DNA from: Ephemerocybe angulata
Lineage: Eukaryota > Basidiomycota > Agaricomycetes > Agaricales > Psathyrellaceae
Assembly: GCA_013368325.1 (NCBI GenBank)
Contig: JAACJK010000013.1
Coordinates: forward strand, 186,001-250,000
DNA: 64,000 bases
Direction of reading: 5' to 3'
Part shown: positions 30,683-42,608 of the stretch, piece after piece
Layout: each line of letters starts with the position of its first letter
How positions within the stretch are numbered: the first letter of the stretch is position 1
Notes under the pieces: model-generated
What the model saw: the letters and a program-made list of their open reading frames with translations, nothing else
Told to the model about the DNA's origin: nothing
Database searches by the model: none
Position numbers and translations under genes: made by a program

Positions 30683-33600
30683 ATGAAGAGACTCAAAAGG
30701 GCGCTTTTTGCCTTCTTTTCGGAGGACGAGCAACAGCAACAAGCACCGCCAGTGCCCGTTGTGAACCAGCCGCAGTATCAGCACCATCCCATGCAATATC
30801 CTCCAATGTACCAACCCGCTGCCCTCCAGGGCATATATACGGTCCGTATGCGCAACCACCACCCCATATGATGCTCCATGGGTACCATCCAAGCCAATAC
30901 ATGTCTGTTTCGGCACCGTACATGAATGGTGAGTTCCAACTTCAGGGCTCAAGCAATGCTAGGCTGATAATCTTCGTTCTGGTGTGTCTAGGTTATGGAA
31001 ATCCAGGAGTATACAATGTTGGAGTACCTATGGCTTCGTTTAACCCGCCTGAAGCGACGCAACCACCCAAAATGCCGACCATCGAGACCGTTCAACCCGC
31101 CGCAACCAGACAGCGCTTACCCGTGCCCGAACAAGCAAAAATCGCGAAACCCCCAGCCGCAGACAGTCGCAAAAAGGTGCCGCAAGCTAGGGACGAATCT
31201 CAGGCAGCACTAGAGGCAAAGCAGAAGGTTAGCATGGCATCGGATTCGAGTTCGGACTCAGAAGGAGAACCGGAGGAAGAGGGAATATGTACAGCGGAAC
31301 CTGGTACGTCTACAGTGCCTACGTCGATATAATGCTCTAAAATATACTAGGAACTGTCCTATACGACTGGCCGAATGGGAAACGAGTTCGAAAATTCGAA
31401 ACAGAGGACGAAGCAAAGCCAAATAACGACCAGGCGAAGTGGCAGTTCCGTTCTTATGGTACAAGCAACTGGAACCGCAAAGCCACCGAATACTCCGTTG
31501 CCATTGGAAAAGCGAAGACGAGCAAGTGCCTTGGGGTTGACGTATGCCCCAATCCGGCCTGTGTACGCCCAGTGAAGCCCAAAACCGATCCCAGCACTCA
31601 GGAGAAGCAAATTCACGCCGGCTGCGCCCTATGCGGGTCCGGTCCACTTGTCCACCATGACTGTGCCGCCAGGTGCCATCGGTATCGTGCAAAGGACATC
31701 AAGACTGGTGAAGAATACTTCCGCTGGGAGCACGAAGGATATCACGACCACCCACGCCCACCCACGAGCCACCTCTCTGTTTCAGAAACTGCTCAACTCG
31801 ATGCTCAAGTCGTGCGTGGAGGGGCGAATGCAACGGTTCACGCTCTTCGCACCGGTGATCTGAATCCTGGATCCGTGCCCTTGCCCGACATTGCGCCTGC
31901 TCTTGCTAATCCCAGCGCCGCTCGGTACTTCGTCGCCAAGAGCCAGGCTCGGACTGGAGTTACGAACACAATGCCGAAGAACACTACTGCTGGGGCCACA
32001 ATAAAACAAATTCTAGGTCTCAATGGCGAGCTCGGGGAGCCGTTTCTAATCTTCTCGCAGCTACACGACCAAGGATTATTCATTTTCCGGACAGCGTTTA
32101 TGAACTCGGTGCTGGAGGCGACTGTCGATGACTGGGTACTCGACAAAGACACTGTTGGCTCTCGACACGGCTTTGTAACGGATGGAAACCATTCTTACTT
32201 CAAGGATGGTGTTCTTCTCTCGACATCTGCATTCAGCGAGACGCTGAAAGCTTGGGTCCCAGTTCTATTTACCCTCGTTTTTGGTGAAGACGCCGCCCAC
32301 CATCGCCCGCACTTCAAGCATCTGAATGATGCTGTCATGGCCAAAGTCCAGCGCGACGGGCTTCCATTCAAAAAGGAATACCTTCTCAATGTACGTCGCC
32401 TTGACGTCGCCTTGCTGCAACTGCAACGCATGCACACGCTAATGCGCTAATGCTTATTTTTGCTATAGGTCATGGACTTCTCGCAAGCTCAGCGGAATGC
32501 GCATGCAGAGCTTAGCTCGTCCGGGCATCATTCTGCGTTATGCTGGATTCAGCCTATGATTGAGGTGAGCATGGATATTAGGTTTTTAAGAGGGTCGAAA
32601 AATCTGATATACCCTGCCCCAGGACTTCGAGCCATGTTTTGAGGCACAGAGGTACATGGCTGTTCAATACTCCGTTGAGTCAGCCTGTGGTGCGGGGCAC
32701 CGATGCACGCAGTACCCCGAGAGGCCCAAGGCCATCATGCATCCACACTGCGAGTATGCTGCTGCGCTCCAGAAATTACTGAAGATGGACACCTCAATCG
32801 GACTAGAAGAATACTTCTCAAACCTCGCTGTCATACTTCCCAACCAGGAGCTACATCCGTCTATTGCTGCTGGTCAAACTCCATGTGCAACGGATGGATG
32901 TGAACTGAATGCGGCTCCATCAGCCGTCAACTTCTACTGGCCGCTAATCTTGACAGTCGGGTCGAACCTTTCAGACGGGAAGCGGCGGGCCCACAACCAT
33001 CTCCGATTTGACGAAACATTCAAGATTATCTCCCCTGACTCGGAGATTGTGTATACCCTCGTTGGGCGTATCATTCATAAAAAGGATCACTTCACTGCTG
33101 AGCTTATGCTCGGCGGAGTTTCCTACACATACGACGACATGAACTCGAGGCTGCGTAGAGCTAAAAGGGCACCCATCCCTTACAAAAGCGGACGACCGAT
33201 GAATCCTACTACGTCTACCACCGCACCAGCCAGCTGGGAAAGGTATGTGTTCAAATACATGTGTCCACGGTATACTCTGGTCTTACGCTCTCCTGGCAGA
33301 CGACTCAGTCCATCCAGAAAATGAAGGACAACTTTCACCACTACGAGCGAGTCAGCAGTGTTGGCTCAATTCCAAAACGACCTCTCAGCGTGTCAGACGG
33401 CAGCTCTTCTGGGTCGGATATTGAAATGGGGTCTACCCCATCCAAATCCAGTCGCTCTGATGGCACGGTTTACGATAACGACTTCAGCTCCGAGGATGAA
33501 CCACTCATTCACTCAATATTTGAATCCAAGTCTCTCTGGGATGACGACATCGATGGACCCACAGAGACCAACACGCCTGGTCCAAGCAACAAGCCGGGCC

Positions 33601-35385
33601 CAAGCACGAGCTTATCTGACGCTTTGGCTCTTTGGGACAAAGTTGCAAAGGCTAAGGCGAAGCCCGCTGCTTCAGTCACAGCTGATATTGCTATTCCATC
33701 TTGCGAGACATGTGGGCTAGATGGCGCAGCTGCGTTGTCCACGATTCTCTGTCATCTGTGTAAGGTGGTCTGGCATACTTCATGCATGCGCCGGTTTCTT
33801 CCAAAAGATCATCTTGACGACATCGACTTTCTGTTCTGCTGTCCTCAATGCAGGTATGCAATTAACGGTCGCTGGGATCAGTCAATGTACAGTGTATTTC
33901 TACCATTTGCAATGACTCACTCACTTACGTGTATTTGATATAGGCTTGGTCGCTTCCTCCTGGTCAACGTGCACCAAATCACCAGACTGAACAACCGAAA
34001 ATCGTATCCAGCGCAGATTATCTCCCGTACTAATGACACGGTTACTCTGCAGTGGCACAAGTACAATGACTGGCCTCAAAAATCTCCGGTCATGGTGTCA
34101 GATACCTTCACACTATCCGTGCAGGAGTGTTATAGTATGCTCTGGCGAGACGACTTCGCAACAGATTTACCAGTGAGTGTCATTCTTTACTGAGCACTTG
34201 CAAATCCGCATATTCATTCTCTTATTTTGAAAGAACTCATTGGGCTCAATCGTCTGGCCAATTGTGCTCTATGATATTACAAGCGAAGAGGACGTCGAAG
34301 CACTGTGGGAAGCGGACTCACTTGGCATACTCTCTGCTTTGAAGGATGCTGAGACTGCCATTGTGGAGTTTGTCACTGGTATCCGATACCATCCCATCAT
34401 GAATGTGCTAATGGAGTGGATGGAAGAGCTCCCGCTCTCCACGCCTAAGCGTCACTTCGCTCGAAAAAAGCATCTCCTCCGCTTCCCATCGAAGATGTTT
34501 TCAATTCCCCTCTTTCCCGGACATCGAGCAGCTATCGATAACTACATCTCGATGACATTTACAGAGCTCTTAGCAGGGAAGGAAGAAGAGCACATCTGTG
34601 TCGTAGTCCTTCTGCGACTATTGGTCCTCCGCAAATACCTCAAGCTCGAGCCGTCCGATGACGCAGAAATATTCGAACTTTCGCGCATTCTCACAGAGAA
34701 GGAGTACAGCATGACTACAGAAAACGATATTGCGACTCGATCCCGAATCCAACGGCTACTCACCACGCATGAACGGGCATTCTACTGCAACCGAGCCAAC
34801 CTTCTGGGGAACTCTACGCTCGATCCAACCCCTCAGATCACATCATCCACCATCGCATCGGAGGACTGGAGTATGAATACGCACCTCCTCAAAGGGCACT
34901 CGCAAATTCAACGCAAAATCGGTGATGTACCAGTGGAGCATCCTGCAAACCTCATTCGCATTCTGACTGAGGATGGTTCCCCATACATCATGGGGACATT
35001 CGTTCATGATTACAAGGATGATATGGCGTTGTTTGGTTCAACACCCTATCCCTTGAAGACTCGGCCCCCTCGGGACCCTGCTTTGGGCCCAGAACCATTC
35101 CCCTTCAACCCGAACGAGCCGCCAGCTACCCTGAATGGTGAATCTACCTTTCGGGTAATACAGCCAAGCAAGCCCGTCCCCTCGACACCCAAGCCGAAGC
35201 CAAAGAAGAAGGAACAAGAGAAACTCGCTCACCTTCCGGCCCCAGTCCCAGTCGCAACTCGCCTCACCAGAAAGGTGACTATGGATCAACGTTTACAGAC
35301 AGAGAAACGAAGGGGAGAAGGGGAGTCGGACGAAGAATTTATTCCTGGCAGTAAAAAGCGAGCCAAGAAGCATCACGTATCGTAG
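30683..35385 (+). CDS. Multi-domain transposase: GCM-like zinc domain, MULE-like core, PHD-type finger
   Basis: Eight exons (30683-30928, 30992-31303, 31351-32390, 32469-32564, 32623-33246, 33300-33853, 33944-34172, 34234-35385) give about 1417 residues if one missing base near 30842 is allowed; otherwise it may start at 30868. Order: Gln/Pro-rich N-terminus; an acidic segment; a GCM/WRKY-like zinc domain (LYDWPNGKRVRKF, CLGVDVCPNPAC, CALCGSG, HEGYHDHPRP); a Mutator-like catalytic core with first Asp in FVTDGNHSYFKDG, AWVPVLFTLVFGED, and second Asp in NVMDFSQAQRNAHAE. Then a conserved region, FDETFKIISPDSEIVYTLVG; a Ser/Asp-rich linker; a Cys4-His-Cys3 finger (CETCG, CHLCKVVWHTSC, CCPQC) of PHD type; a beta-rich chromatin-reader-like segment (SYPAQIISRTNDTVTLQW); and a basic tail (GSKKRAKKHH). 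I could not place the third acidic catalytic residue. Confidence 0.78.
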
Positions 35386-35886
35386 TATAGCTCTGTCCCC
35401 CAAAAGTGCGAATGAATTGTATATTGATGTTTACTGCTGAACCTGATGCACTCGCCTCACAAGATTCCATATTCACGATGCTCTAGCTACCTTAAATCTA
35501 ATGTCAAGTTATCTCCTGAATTCTTTAGGTACTTGTGGAGTGGGGTGCAAAATGGCGGTTGACTTATCGAACTTTGATGGCGCCGTGCAAGTCTCAATAT
35601 GGGCACCCACCAACTATTCACTGCACCACAGTTGAACCTGATCTCGTCACCTCTCCAAATTTCGTGTAATATACCCAGAATATACCTCTAATGTACTTAG
35701 CTTGGTTTTTCCCATTTCCTTTGGGTAGTTTTTGCACGGCGATTAGATTCGTGCCCGGCACACTCCATATTGATGGCACCGTGCGACACAATATGGGATT
35801 GTATACTACAATGAGAGATACAATATACTAATATACTTCCATAACTAATGTATTCTAAGGTCCCACCTGTAAAGAAAAACTTTTCA
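35386..35886. other. 3' region of the transposase gene
   Basis: This is A/T-rich non-coding sequence inside the transposon. Confidence 0.6.
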
Positions 35887-35985
35887 CGCAAACCCACCGC
35901 AAATTGAAGGTCACCTACCGCAAATTCGATGCAAGTCAACGCAAATAACCGCAAAGTACATGCAGATCACCGCAAGTCAACGCAA
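35887..35985 (-). repeat. Right subterminal CGCAA array
   Basis: Seven CGCAA cores, most preceded by ACC, lie in 100 bp, all in one orientation opposite to most left-end copies. Two more lie inside the right terminal repeat. Confidence 0.7.
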
Positions 35986-36313
35986 CTTGACGTGTGGGAA
36001 TCAACTAAGGCTCAACATCAATTCCCTGGTTTGGGGAAGGTGTTGGGTTCCACTGCCCAAAGTCGTTATGTATGAGGTGGGCCATACCATATATATAAAG
36101 GTAGTTCTCATATAGCCCTATTTCATGCTCTAGAGTCTGTGATTTGCCCAACAGTCGCTGGAATTGGACCAACTTTGACATATTATCAGGTATTCCATAG
36201 GCATCTCCTCGCTTTGTTATTTCTATGCTGGTAGACTGTACTGACATATGCTGAGTTATATAACTATGTACGTATGCATCCAGGCCCAAAATTTTCAGTT
36301 TTCGTATATTTAC

Positions 36314-36352
36314 CGCAAATTACCGCACCGCAACGCAGAATTTTTGGCCACC
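36314..36352 (-). repeat. Right terminal inverted repeat
   Basis: This is the inverted partner of 29945-29983 and ends CCACC, directly followed by the target duplication TCCATCTC. Confidence 0.8.
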
Positions 36353-36360
36353 TCCATCTC

Positions 36361-37348
36361 CATCGCCGCACTCAAATATTAATATGCATCTGTAACAAAA
36401 TTCCATCCTCGCCTCAGCACTGCCCGTTGTTGTCTCCTGCCTGCACCCTCTGGACCCTCGACTCAGGCGTGATATCTAGCGGGCGACAGACACCCGGTAG
36501 CCGGGTCCAATATGCGCGACACCCTAGGAAGCGCCGAACCCATGTGCACTGTAGATTAATGTCAATTCCGGCCTTTTGCTTCCTTCGACATATTCACACT
36601 GTCTTCTCGGGCGCTCTGTTCTTGTTCATGGGATATAGCGACCAGCTCCACGAATTTATCGGGTGTAAATGCGGGGAGGAGTAAGAAGCGCTGGGTAACG
36701 TGGAGGAGCCGGCGCCTATGATAACCGGCCGTTGGCGCCTGTCTACCGGTACCCAGCGAGACCCAGCGTCGTCCTCATTACAATAAAAAGCAGACGGGTG
36801 AGCGGGACGAAGATACTTGAGTGCGTTAGATGAAGAAGCGGTGCCTAAGCGATAGATAGGCGAGGGCGGACGGGTGCGATATCATGGATCGGGAGATGGT
36901 AGTTTGCATCATAGCCTTAGACTATAGAACCGTCGTTCTTCGTATTCCTCCTCGTGCGTCTGGTTCCCTCCCATCAAATTAATTGTGGCCCGCCCTTTTG
37001 GCTCCGCTGGCGATGATTTGCGGCTCGGGTGCAGCGGATGAAGGCATGTGGAGGGTCAGGGACACTCGGGGGCAAATGAGGACAATTCACGAATCAATTG
37101 AAGACCCTGGGGACGTCATTCCGAATTCGACAATTTCATATGCATACGTAGTACGGAGACGCACCGAAGTAAAGCCCGAGGACGTTTCATTATCGCCGCA
37201 CGCGCGGCGCAGCTGTGGTATTACAACAGTGGGTATCTTCATTCATACAGTATAAAATGATACATGTCCGAAAGGTACTACATACTATTAGAAAGTCAGA
37301 GGATATAAAAAGTGATGAAAGTGGGTTGCATGCCGGGTGTCCAAACAT
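36361..37348. other. Intergenic region
   Basis: About 1 kb between the transposon and the receptor gene has short frames only and no recognised element. The right end should contain the receptor's 3' end. Confidence 0.5.
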
Positions 37349-39127
37349 CTAGCTGGGCAACCTTCCATAATCACCGTCATCGTCGTCGTCAACCTGGTAT
37401 GATGGTCCTCGGCTTGCCGCTGTATGTGTCGCGCTTCCAAGTCTACTTGCACTGTGTTGTCCTGACAGATGCCCATGCCCAGAGGCGTTCGTGATGGTAG
37501 ACTGACCAAGGGAGAGGACCCTTGAAGGTGGCGACTGGGTGAGCGAAGCGTCCGTAAGAACCGTCGCACCATTGGTGTGCCCGAGTCCGTTCTGCTGACG
37601 ACCGTATTGAGTCTTGTGAAGCTCGAGGGCTGGGTATGCCCCCTCTTCGTTTGGCGATGGTTGTTTGCTGTCGTCGTGATGGGGGAGGTGTCCAGTGTTG
37701 GCTGTGGTGGGGAGGGTGGCGGTTACGGTGGTGTGTTCTGCGGATGGGCCAACTGCGTACTCCGGACGGGTTGAGAAGTACAAAATTACATTGAAAAGTC
37801 CGGAGAAGGCGAAGAGCGCCGACGCAAACAGCGTGTATTGGAAGGGGACGCCGCCAGTGTCTGTGGCATCTGTGGTCTCGGTGAATGAAAGCCATCTTGA
37901 AAGGCTGTTGGGGAAGACGCAGATGATATAGACGGCAGGGTAACTGGAAACATTATTGATCAGGCAAAGAAAGTGAGATAGAGCCGGATGGGACGTACAA
38001 CAGGAGAAGGTTTGCCATTTGCTTCGCAGCCATTTCCTCTTCAGTGTCTGCCGAGCCCAAATCGGCCCTCACACGGCTTCGGTTGGCGAACTTGATGCCT
38101 CCGTCGACGACAAGAAATCCGCGCATTACCAGGAACATTATGCCATACAATATGGCCATAATGAGTCCTGACGCCCAGACCCATACGTACTCGGTGACGA
38201 TCCGAGCAGCGGTATGCTTCTTGTCGATCCAGCACCCTGTAGATTGTGTTTAACACTACTAAATGAAAAGAAAGGATTCTCGAGACTCACAGTAGCCGGT
38301 GGGTCCGTAGTAAACCTCCTTCCTATGCACTGCATTCGGTATCCCGACGACGAGGGCAATGAAGACCCAAATAAAGACGACTGCGAGCTTCGAGGCGTGC
38401 CGAGGCACCTTCCATTGCAGGACTAAAACTCCAAAGGTGTGGATGCCGATACACTGTTAAATCCACAAGCGTCAGTTCCAACTCTTTGGCGAACAGACTG
38501 GCGTTCAGCACATACCAAGGATCTGCTCAAACCAAGCACGATGAGGCGAACATAGTGAGGCACGAAGCAAAAGACTAGTTAGAGAAGGCATACACAAACA
38601 ACATGATAACTAGTACGAACGATAGTGCCACCCCGTTGATACCAATTTGCTTGATAACGGCTTGCGCCGTGCAGAGCGAGCCCGCAGTCACTGTCTAGAA
38701 GGGTCGTCCCCGGTGAGTAAAGATCGCCAAGATGAGGATAGTCCTACTCACCCCCTCCCTCATCCACCGAATGCTAGGCATCGAGCCGATGGCTTGCAGA
38801 AGGTCTGCGACCATTAAATTGAGGAAAAGGCTCGACCCGGAGGCGTCCATGTACTGGCTCTTCTGCCCTCGACGTTTCCACCATCGAATCTACATCCTAG
38901 TGGGTTCAACTTCTCCAGTTTCGACATGCTAGCATACGTACGAAAGCGTAGGACAGCAGTATGATTACTGCCGCCGCCGAGAGGCTAAAGAAAGTCGCGG
39001 TCAGTAACCTGCCCGCACAATGGATGAAAGAGCATGCGTCGCTCTTTACTCACAAGGATGACTGTATCCCCAGATACATTCCCAACCTCTGGTCGAAGGT
39101 GAACCCAGTGCATAGAGAGGAAGACAT
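37349..39127 (-). CDS. Seven-helix G protein-coupled receptor, cAMP/glucose-receptor-like
   Basis: Seven exons (39127-39054, 38984-38942, 38889-38752, 38694-38617, 38453-38291, 38236-37999, 37943-37349) give 442 residues with every junction in frame. Hydrophobic helices are visible: FLSAAAVIILLSYAF, SLFLNLMVADLLQAIGS, VALSFCIGIHTFGVLVLQW, LAVVFIWVFIALVVGI, GLIMAILYGIMFLVM, FYPAVYIICVFPNSLSRWL and QYTLFASALFAFSGLFNVIL. The Tyr-Trp-Cys-Trp-Ile segment before helix 5 and the YPAVYIICVFP helix 6 resemble fungal cAMP-receptor-like and Git3-type receptors. The cytoplasmic tail is long, Ser/Thr-rich and ends with an Asp run. It likely senses an external nutrient or signal through a heterotrimeric G protein; the ligand is unknown. 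Confidence 0.85.
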
Positions 39128-39972
39128 CCTGAGTCAAATCCAACGGAGAGAGGGATGACCCAAGAAAAGTCCGTGTGTGTGGGGGTGGACAAGAGGGAGG
39201 TTGGAACCGGGCAATTGCTGGAACCCACTGGTACGTTAGACTTTAAGAACCTTCTCATCGAGCCTGCGACCCTGTCACGAGTGACGTGCGCCGACCACAG
39301 GCGCCTATGCCGGTCCCAAAGCTGTAGAGATGTGCCTGGATTCATTGTGGCGGCTTGCGGGGTTTACGAGGTCTATAGATCCCATCCTGGGAAGCTGTGC
39401 ATAGAGCTGCTATCGTCTTCACCGCCTCGTTCAACGATAGCGCTAGTGAGTTGCTAGTGAGCCTGAGGATAGGATATGAATCTTTGATGCCCAGCTTATC
39501 TTGAGCACTTGGGTCAGTGATCGCCAGCCAGAAGCAGGCATGGGGAGTTCCTCCCGGGTTCTGAGAACGAGGAAGGGAATTTCTGACGAGGTTCGGAAAC
39601 TGCGCTGGAATTAGACCTGTGCCCTCACGAAAGGCGCTTGTAGTTCCTGTTGACACGTCCTCTGCGGGGTAGTGACACTGATAACGAACAGCAGGCAGAA
39701 GGAATGATTATGTTGGAGGACAACAACAGGTAATTTCCCAAAGAGCGGACGTTGAATATTTTTCCCGCCTCAGAGGTCGGTGCGTTCGATTCCCCACCCA
39801 GTCAATTTTTTGAAGACCACTATTTCTGCTTATACTTACGAGATAAATACATCAGTAGACACATTTAAGAACATATATAGAATCCATGCCACAGTTCTCC
39901 TCGAGCCCTCTCGAAACTCGGGCCAAGGTATTTGAGAAAAAAAAAGAGCTGTCAGCATCGACGGGCGCTTAT
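39128..39972. other. Spacer between receptor and cutinase
   Basis: This is the promoter of the receptor (minus strand) and the 3' region of the cutinase. It contains a tRNA-like B-box at about 39786 that does not fold into a tRNA. No gene is seen. Confidence 0.5.
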
Positions 39973-40704
39973 TTACACCTTAGTCTTGACAAAGGCAGCA
40001 GCGGCGGTGACGTCCTAAACACACCAGTCAGACATGCAGTGCACCATGTCAGGATAAAGCCACGTACAGATCCGTAGGCGAGATGAGGAGCCAAAACGAT
40101 CGGCTGTCCGGTGCAAATGAGGTCCCCAACATTGCAGAAAGTCTTCCTGCGGCTCTCGAGAACGCCGGGGAGGGCGGTGCTCTGGTACGGGTCACCAAAG
40201 GTCACGACCGCAACAACGCGATTCTGGATTGCGCTTGTGAGCTGGCGGGCAGCGAGGTGGGTGACCTGAGCACCCTGACTGTATTAATTGGGGGAGGCAC
40301 TTTGGTTAGTTTCTTGTTCGCGAATTGAGAAACGAGAAGGTGGACAGACCTATAGCCAGAGATGACGATCTTGGTATTCGGGCACGAGTTTGCGGTCGAG
40401 GTTACCGAAGTAGCCATGGTGGTCGCACCTCCAGTGTCACCACCAGCAAGATAACCCGCGATAGTCGCCGGATACGCGATGCCAGTGAAAGTGACGCTCT
40501 TCCGGCCAGCGCTGCGGTCAGAGCGACAGAGAACCCAGGCCCAACTATCGTTCCGAGGGTAGGGGTCTCGGTTGTCCCTCGGGCAAAGTAAACTTGGACG
40601 TCGGGGCATGAAGCGCGAGCCTCAACAGTGACTTCGGGAGTGGGAGCACCAAGAACGGACAAGGTAGAGAGAGCGAGAACGAGGAGAGCAGTGAAGGATC
40701 GCAT
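39973..40704 (-). CDS. Cutinase, secreted, frame broken in exon 1
   Basis: Cutinases are small secreted serine esterases that cleave plant cutin and other polyesters. The signal peptide is MRSFTALLVLALSTLSVLGA. The mature part starts CPDVQVYFARGTTETPTLG. Exons 40704-40350, 40278-40068 and 40014-39973 bring together GYSQGAQ, with the catalytic Ser codon split by intron 1. They also encode VGDLICTG (catalytic Asp) and APHLAYG (catalytic His). Between ALTAALAGR and KSVTFTGIAYPATIAGY, near 40500, the frame changes: the exons total 608 bp, one short of a full frame. All catalytic residues are intact, so one lost base, real or artefact, is the only visible defect. Confidence 0.85.
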
Positions 40705-41654
40705 GCTGAGCTTGTTGAGAGGAGAGGAGCACTTTGGGGTGCCTTTCTTCAGATAACAGTGACGAGGACGAAGCTTCTGTGGAAAAGAGGAGATGTACAG
40801 TCTCTTTTATACGTTGGGCGACCCAGGTGAGCAGCATGCTCCGCCCATCGTGAAAACCATGAGACGGAGACGGAACGTAAGTTACGCGTCAACTGACCCT
40901 GCATGCGGGTGTTTTTATGAAGAGAAGCGTAGGATGCTGACTGCCTCTTCGCACCGGGTCCAGTCATGCGCTTCACGGTTGCCTACGCACCGTGCGTGCA
41001 TCTTCTTGTATAATAACCAGCGGACTGCGAGATGACCTGCCTAAGTCTCTAGAAAGAGGCGAGCAATGAGGTAGTAGTCACTCAAGATCCTGATTGTGCG
41101 GGCAAATAGGTCTCTGATTTGAAGTATGTAGCCGGCAGTGAGCGACGAGAAAGTTTGAGCTGAATGTAAGGTACATACTGTTTTATCCGTAACGAACCCT
41201 AAATCGAGTATAAGGATTCTGAAGGGATGAACCATTTAGTCGCATTCAGAGCCCCTTCTGCATCCGGTAGCTCATGGGTACATACAGTGAGGATGAATGT
41301 GGGGTATTAGTTCGTGGTCGTGAGGATGTTGATTCGCTGGGCAGCCAAAAGGATTGCTCCCGAATGTGCTTCCAACTTCCATGGGTCATGCTAGATATCC
41401 TCCGAGTGTTTGAGCCTAGTACTGAGGGCTCCCGGAAGCAAAAGAAGAAGAAGTATGGTAGAGTATACTTACCTGAGCAACGATTCAAAATGCAATTGGA
41501 AGCCGGATGGCCGATCGGAAGCAATGCGAGTTGAATTGCAAGGATACAGTGGAAATGCAGAAGGCTCTCGGGAGTTGACAGAAAGGAAACGAAGCACATC
41601 CGTATCATTCAGATTGAGAGCATATTGGTAGAAGCACAAGACGGTGGCCGGCCT
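40705..41654. other. Region between cutinase and Yippee genes
   Basis: This is the cutinase promoter (a TATA-like TATAAAAGAG lies on the minus strand near 40810) and the Yippee 3' region. A 120-residue minus-strand frame (41246-41608) has no features I trust. Confidence 0.5.
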
Positions 41655-42232
41655 TCAATCGTCTAACGTCCAATTGTTCTCCTTTATAAGCTTCTCTCGC
41701 TCAAGGAGGTACTTTGCTATAATACACAAGTGATCAGCGGTGGTGCGCAGGCATAGTGAAGGGACATACCTTCTTTATACTTCTGAGAAGGGTCTGCGGC
41801 TTTGTGGTAGTACCAGCCTAATCGCTCGTCACAACCGACGCAGAAGACGTCAGCCACAGTGTGGACTCCAGTCCTGGAGGACAGACTCAGTGGAAGTCTG
41901 ATGAAGAACCTCTCTAAACATACATGAGTGACCTATCCTCACGCTTTCCCATCTTAACGTTCACGGCAGACTGCATGAGGCTATATTTTTGAGATTCGAG
42001 CCGATGAAGGCCGTGGATAGACGTACAAGCCACGCCCATCTCTGCCAGAGAAAGCCTTGCTGATAAGTTCATCCTGGAGACTCTAGAAGAGCGTCAAAGC
42101 ATGTTATGGGCATTGGATTGGCTGACTGACTATGACTGCAGAACATTTGGAGCAAGAATAAGTGGGATGGCCATCATATGCTTGGACTACTTGTTGCTTT
42201 GTCTCTGACCCAGAACTCGACGAAGGGGGCAT
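41655..42232 (-). CDS. Yippee-family zinc-binding protein
   Basis: Five exons (42232-42137, 42082-42027, 41980-41924, 41873-41770, 41716-41655) give 124 residues, all in frame, the usual length for Yippee proteins. The zinc fold has two Cys pairs: TYSCSKCSA and [14 protein letters not shown]. Between them are [25 protein letters not shown] and [11 protein letters not shown]. After them come [20 protein letters not shown]. This is one of the most conserved small eukaryotic folds, related to the Mis18 and cereblon thalidomide-binding domains. Its cell role is unclear. The frame also stays open upstream to 42361, but family members start close to the domain, so I chose [10 protein letters not shown]. 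Confidence 0.93.
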
Positions 42233-42608
42233 CGTCCTGAATATTACCGTCTCAGGAATTTCAGAGGCTGGAGTTCGTTCGGTCTCAACAAGGCCTGTGG
42301 TAGGATAGAATGAAGGTCGACAAGCATTTCCATGACCGCTGCTAGTCGCCAGACTGCACAATCGGAGAGAGAGCCAGAGATGGGTTATCCTTGGGTTATC
42401 CCATTCGCCGCCAAGTTTGGACGAGTAATTACCTAATTAATTATACATATTTGCTAAGCTGATGCCGACTCTGCCGAGAAGCCTATTTGCACAGCCACTC
42501 CGGTCATGACGAGCAACGCGCGCTTGCTTCTAACCGCCTTCGACCTCGAGCGCAAAAGTACACCCCTGAAATCGTATGAAGGACTCCTTGTAGTCCTCAA
42601 GTAACTCA
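42233..42608. other. Divergent promoter region
   Basis: This is a short spacer between the Yippee gene (minus) and VPS53 (plus), including an A/T-rich stretch near 42435. Nothing else is seen. Confidence 0.55.

Larger units (their letters stand above)
29945..36352 (+). mobile_element. Complete 6.4-kb DNA transposon with GCM/MULE-like transposase
   Basis: The 6408-bp element is bounded by the direct duplication TCCATCTC (29937-29944 and 36353-36360). Both ends start GGTGG and then share an imperfect inverted repeat (TGCGTTGCG, TGCGGTA, TTGCG at equal spacing). Behind the ends lie arrays of TTGCG on the left and CGCAA on the right, in inverted orientation as expected of subterminal transposase-binding sites. 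One gene (30683-35385) fills the interior. An 8-bp duplication fits Mutator-like and several other cut-and-paste superfamilies. The family assignment rests on the transposase motifs. Confidence 0.88.

Noticed and set aside
39765..39815. tRNA-like stretch with GCGTTCGATTCCCC followed by a T run
   Set aside because: The B-box-like motif and terminator-like T run are there, but no 5' acceptor strand pairs with the 3' side and there is no anticodon arm.
41246..41608. 120-residue minus-strand frame downstream of the Yippee gene
   Set aside because: A better explanation is the 3' region of Yippee; the frame has runs of Phe from a T-rich stretch and no motif.
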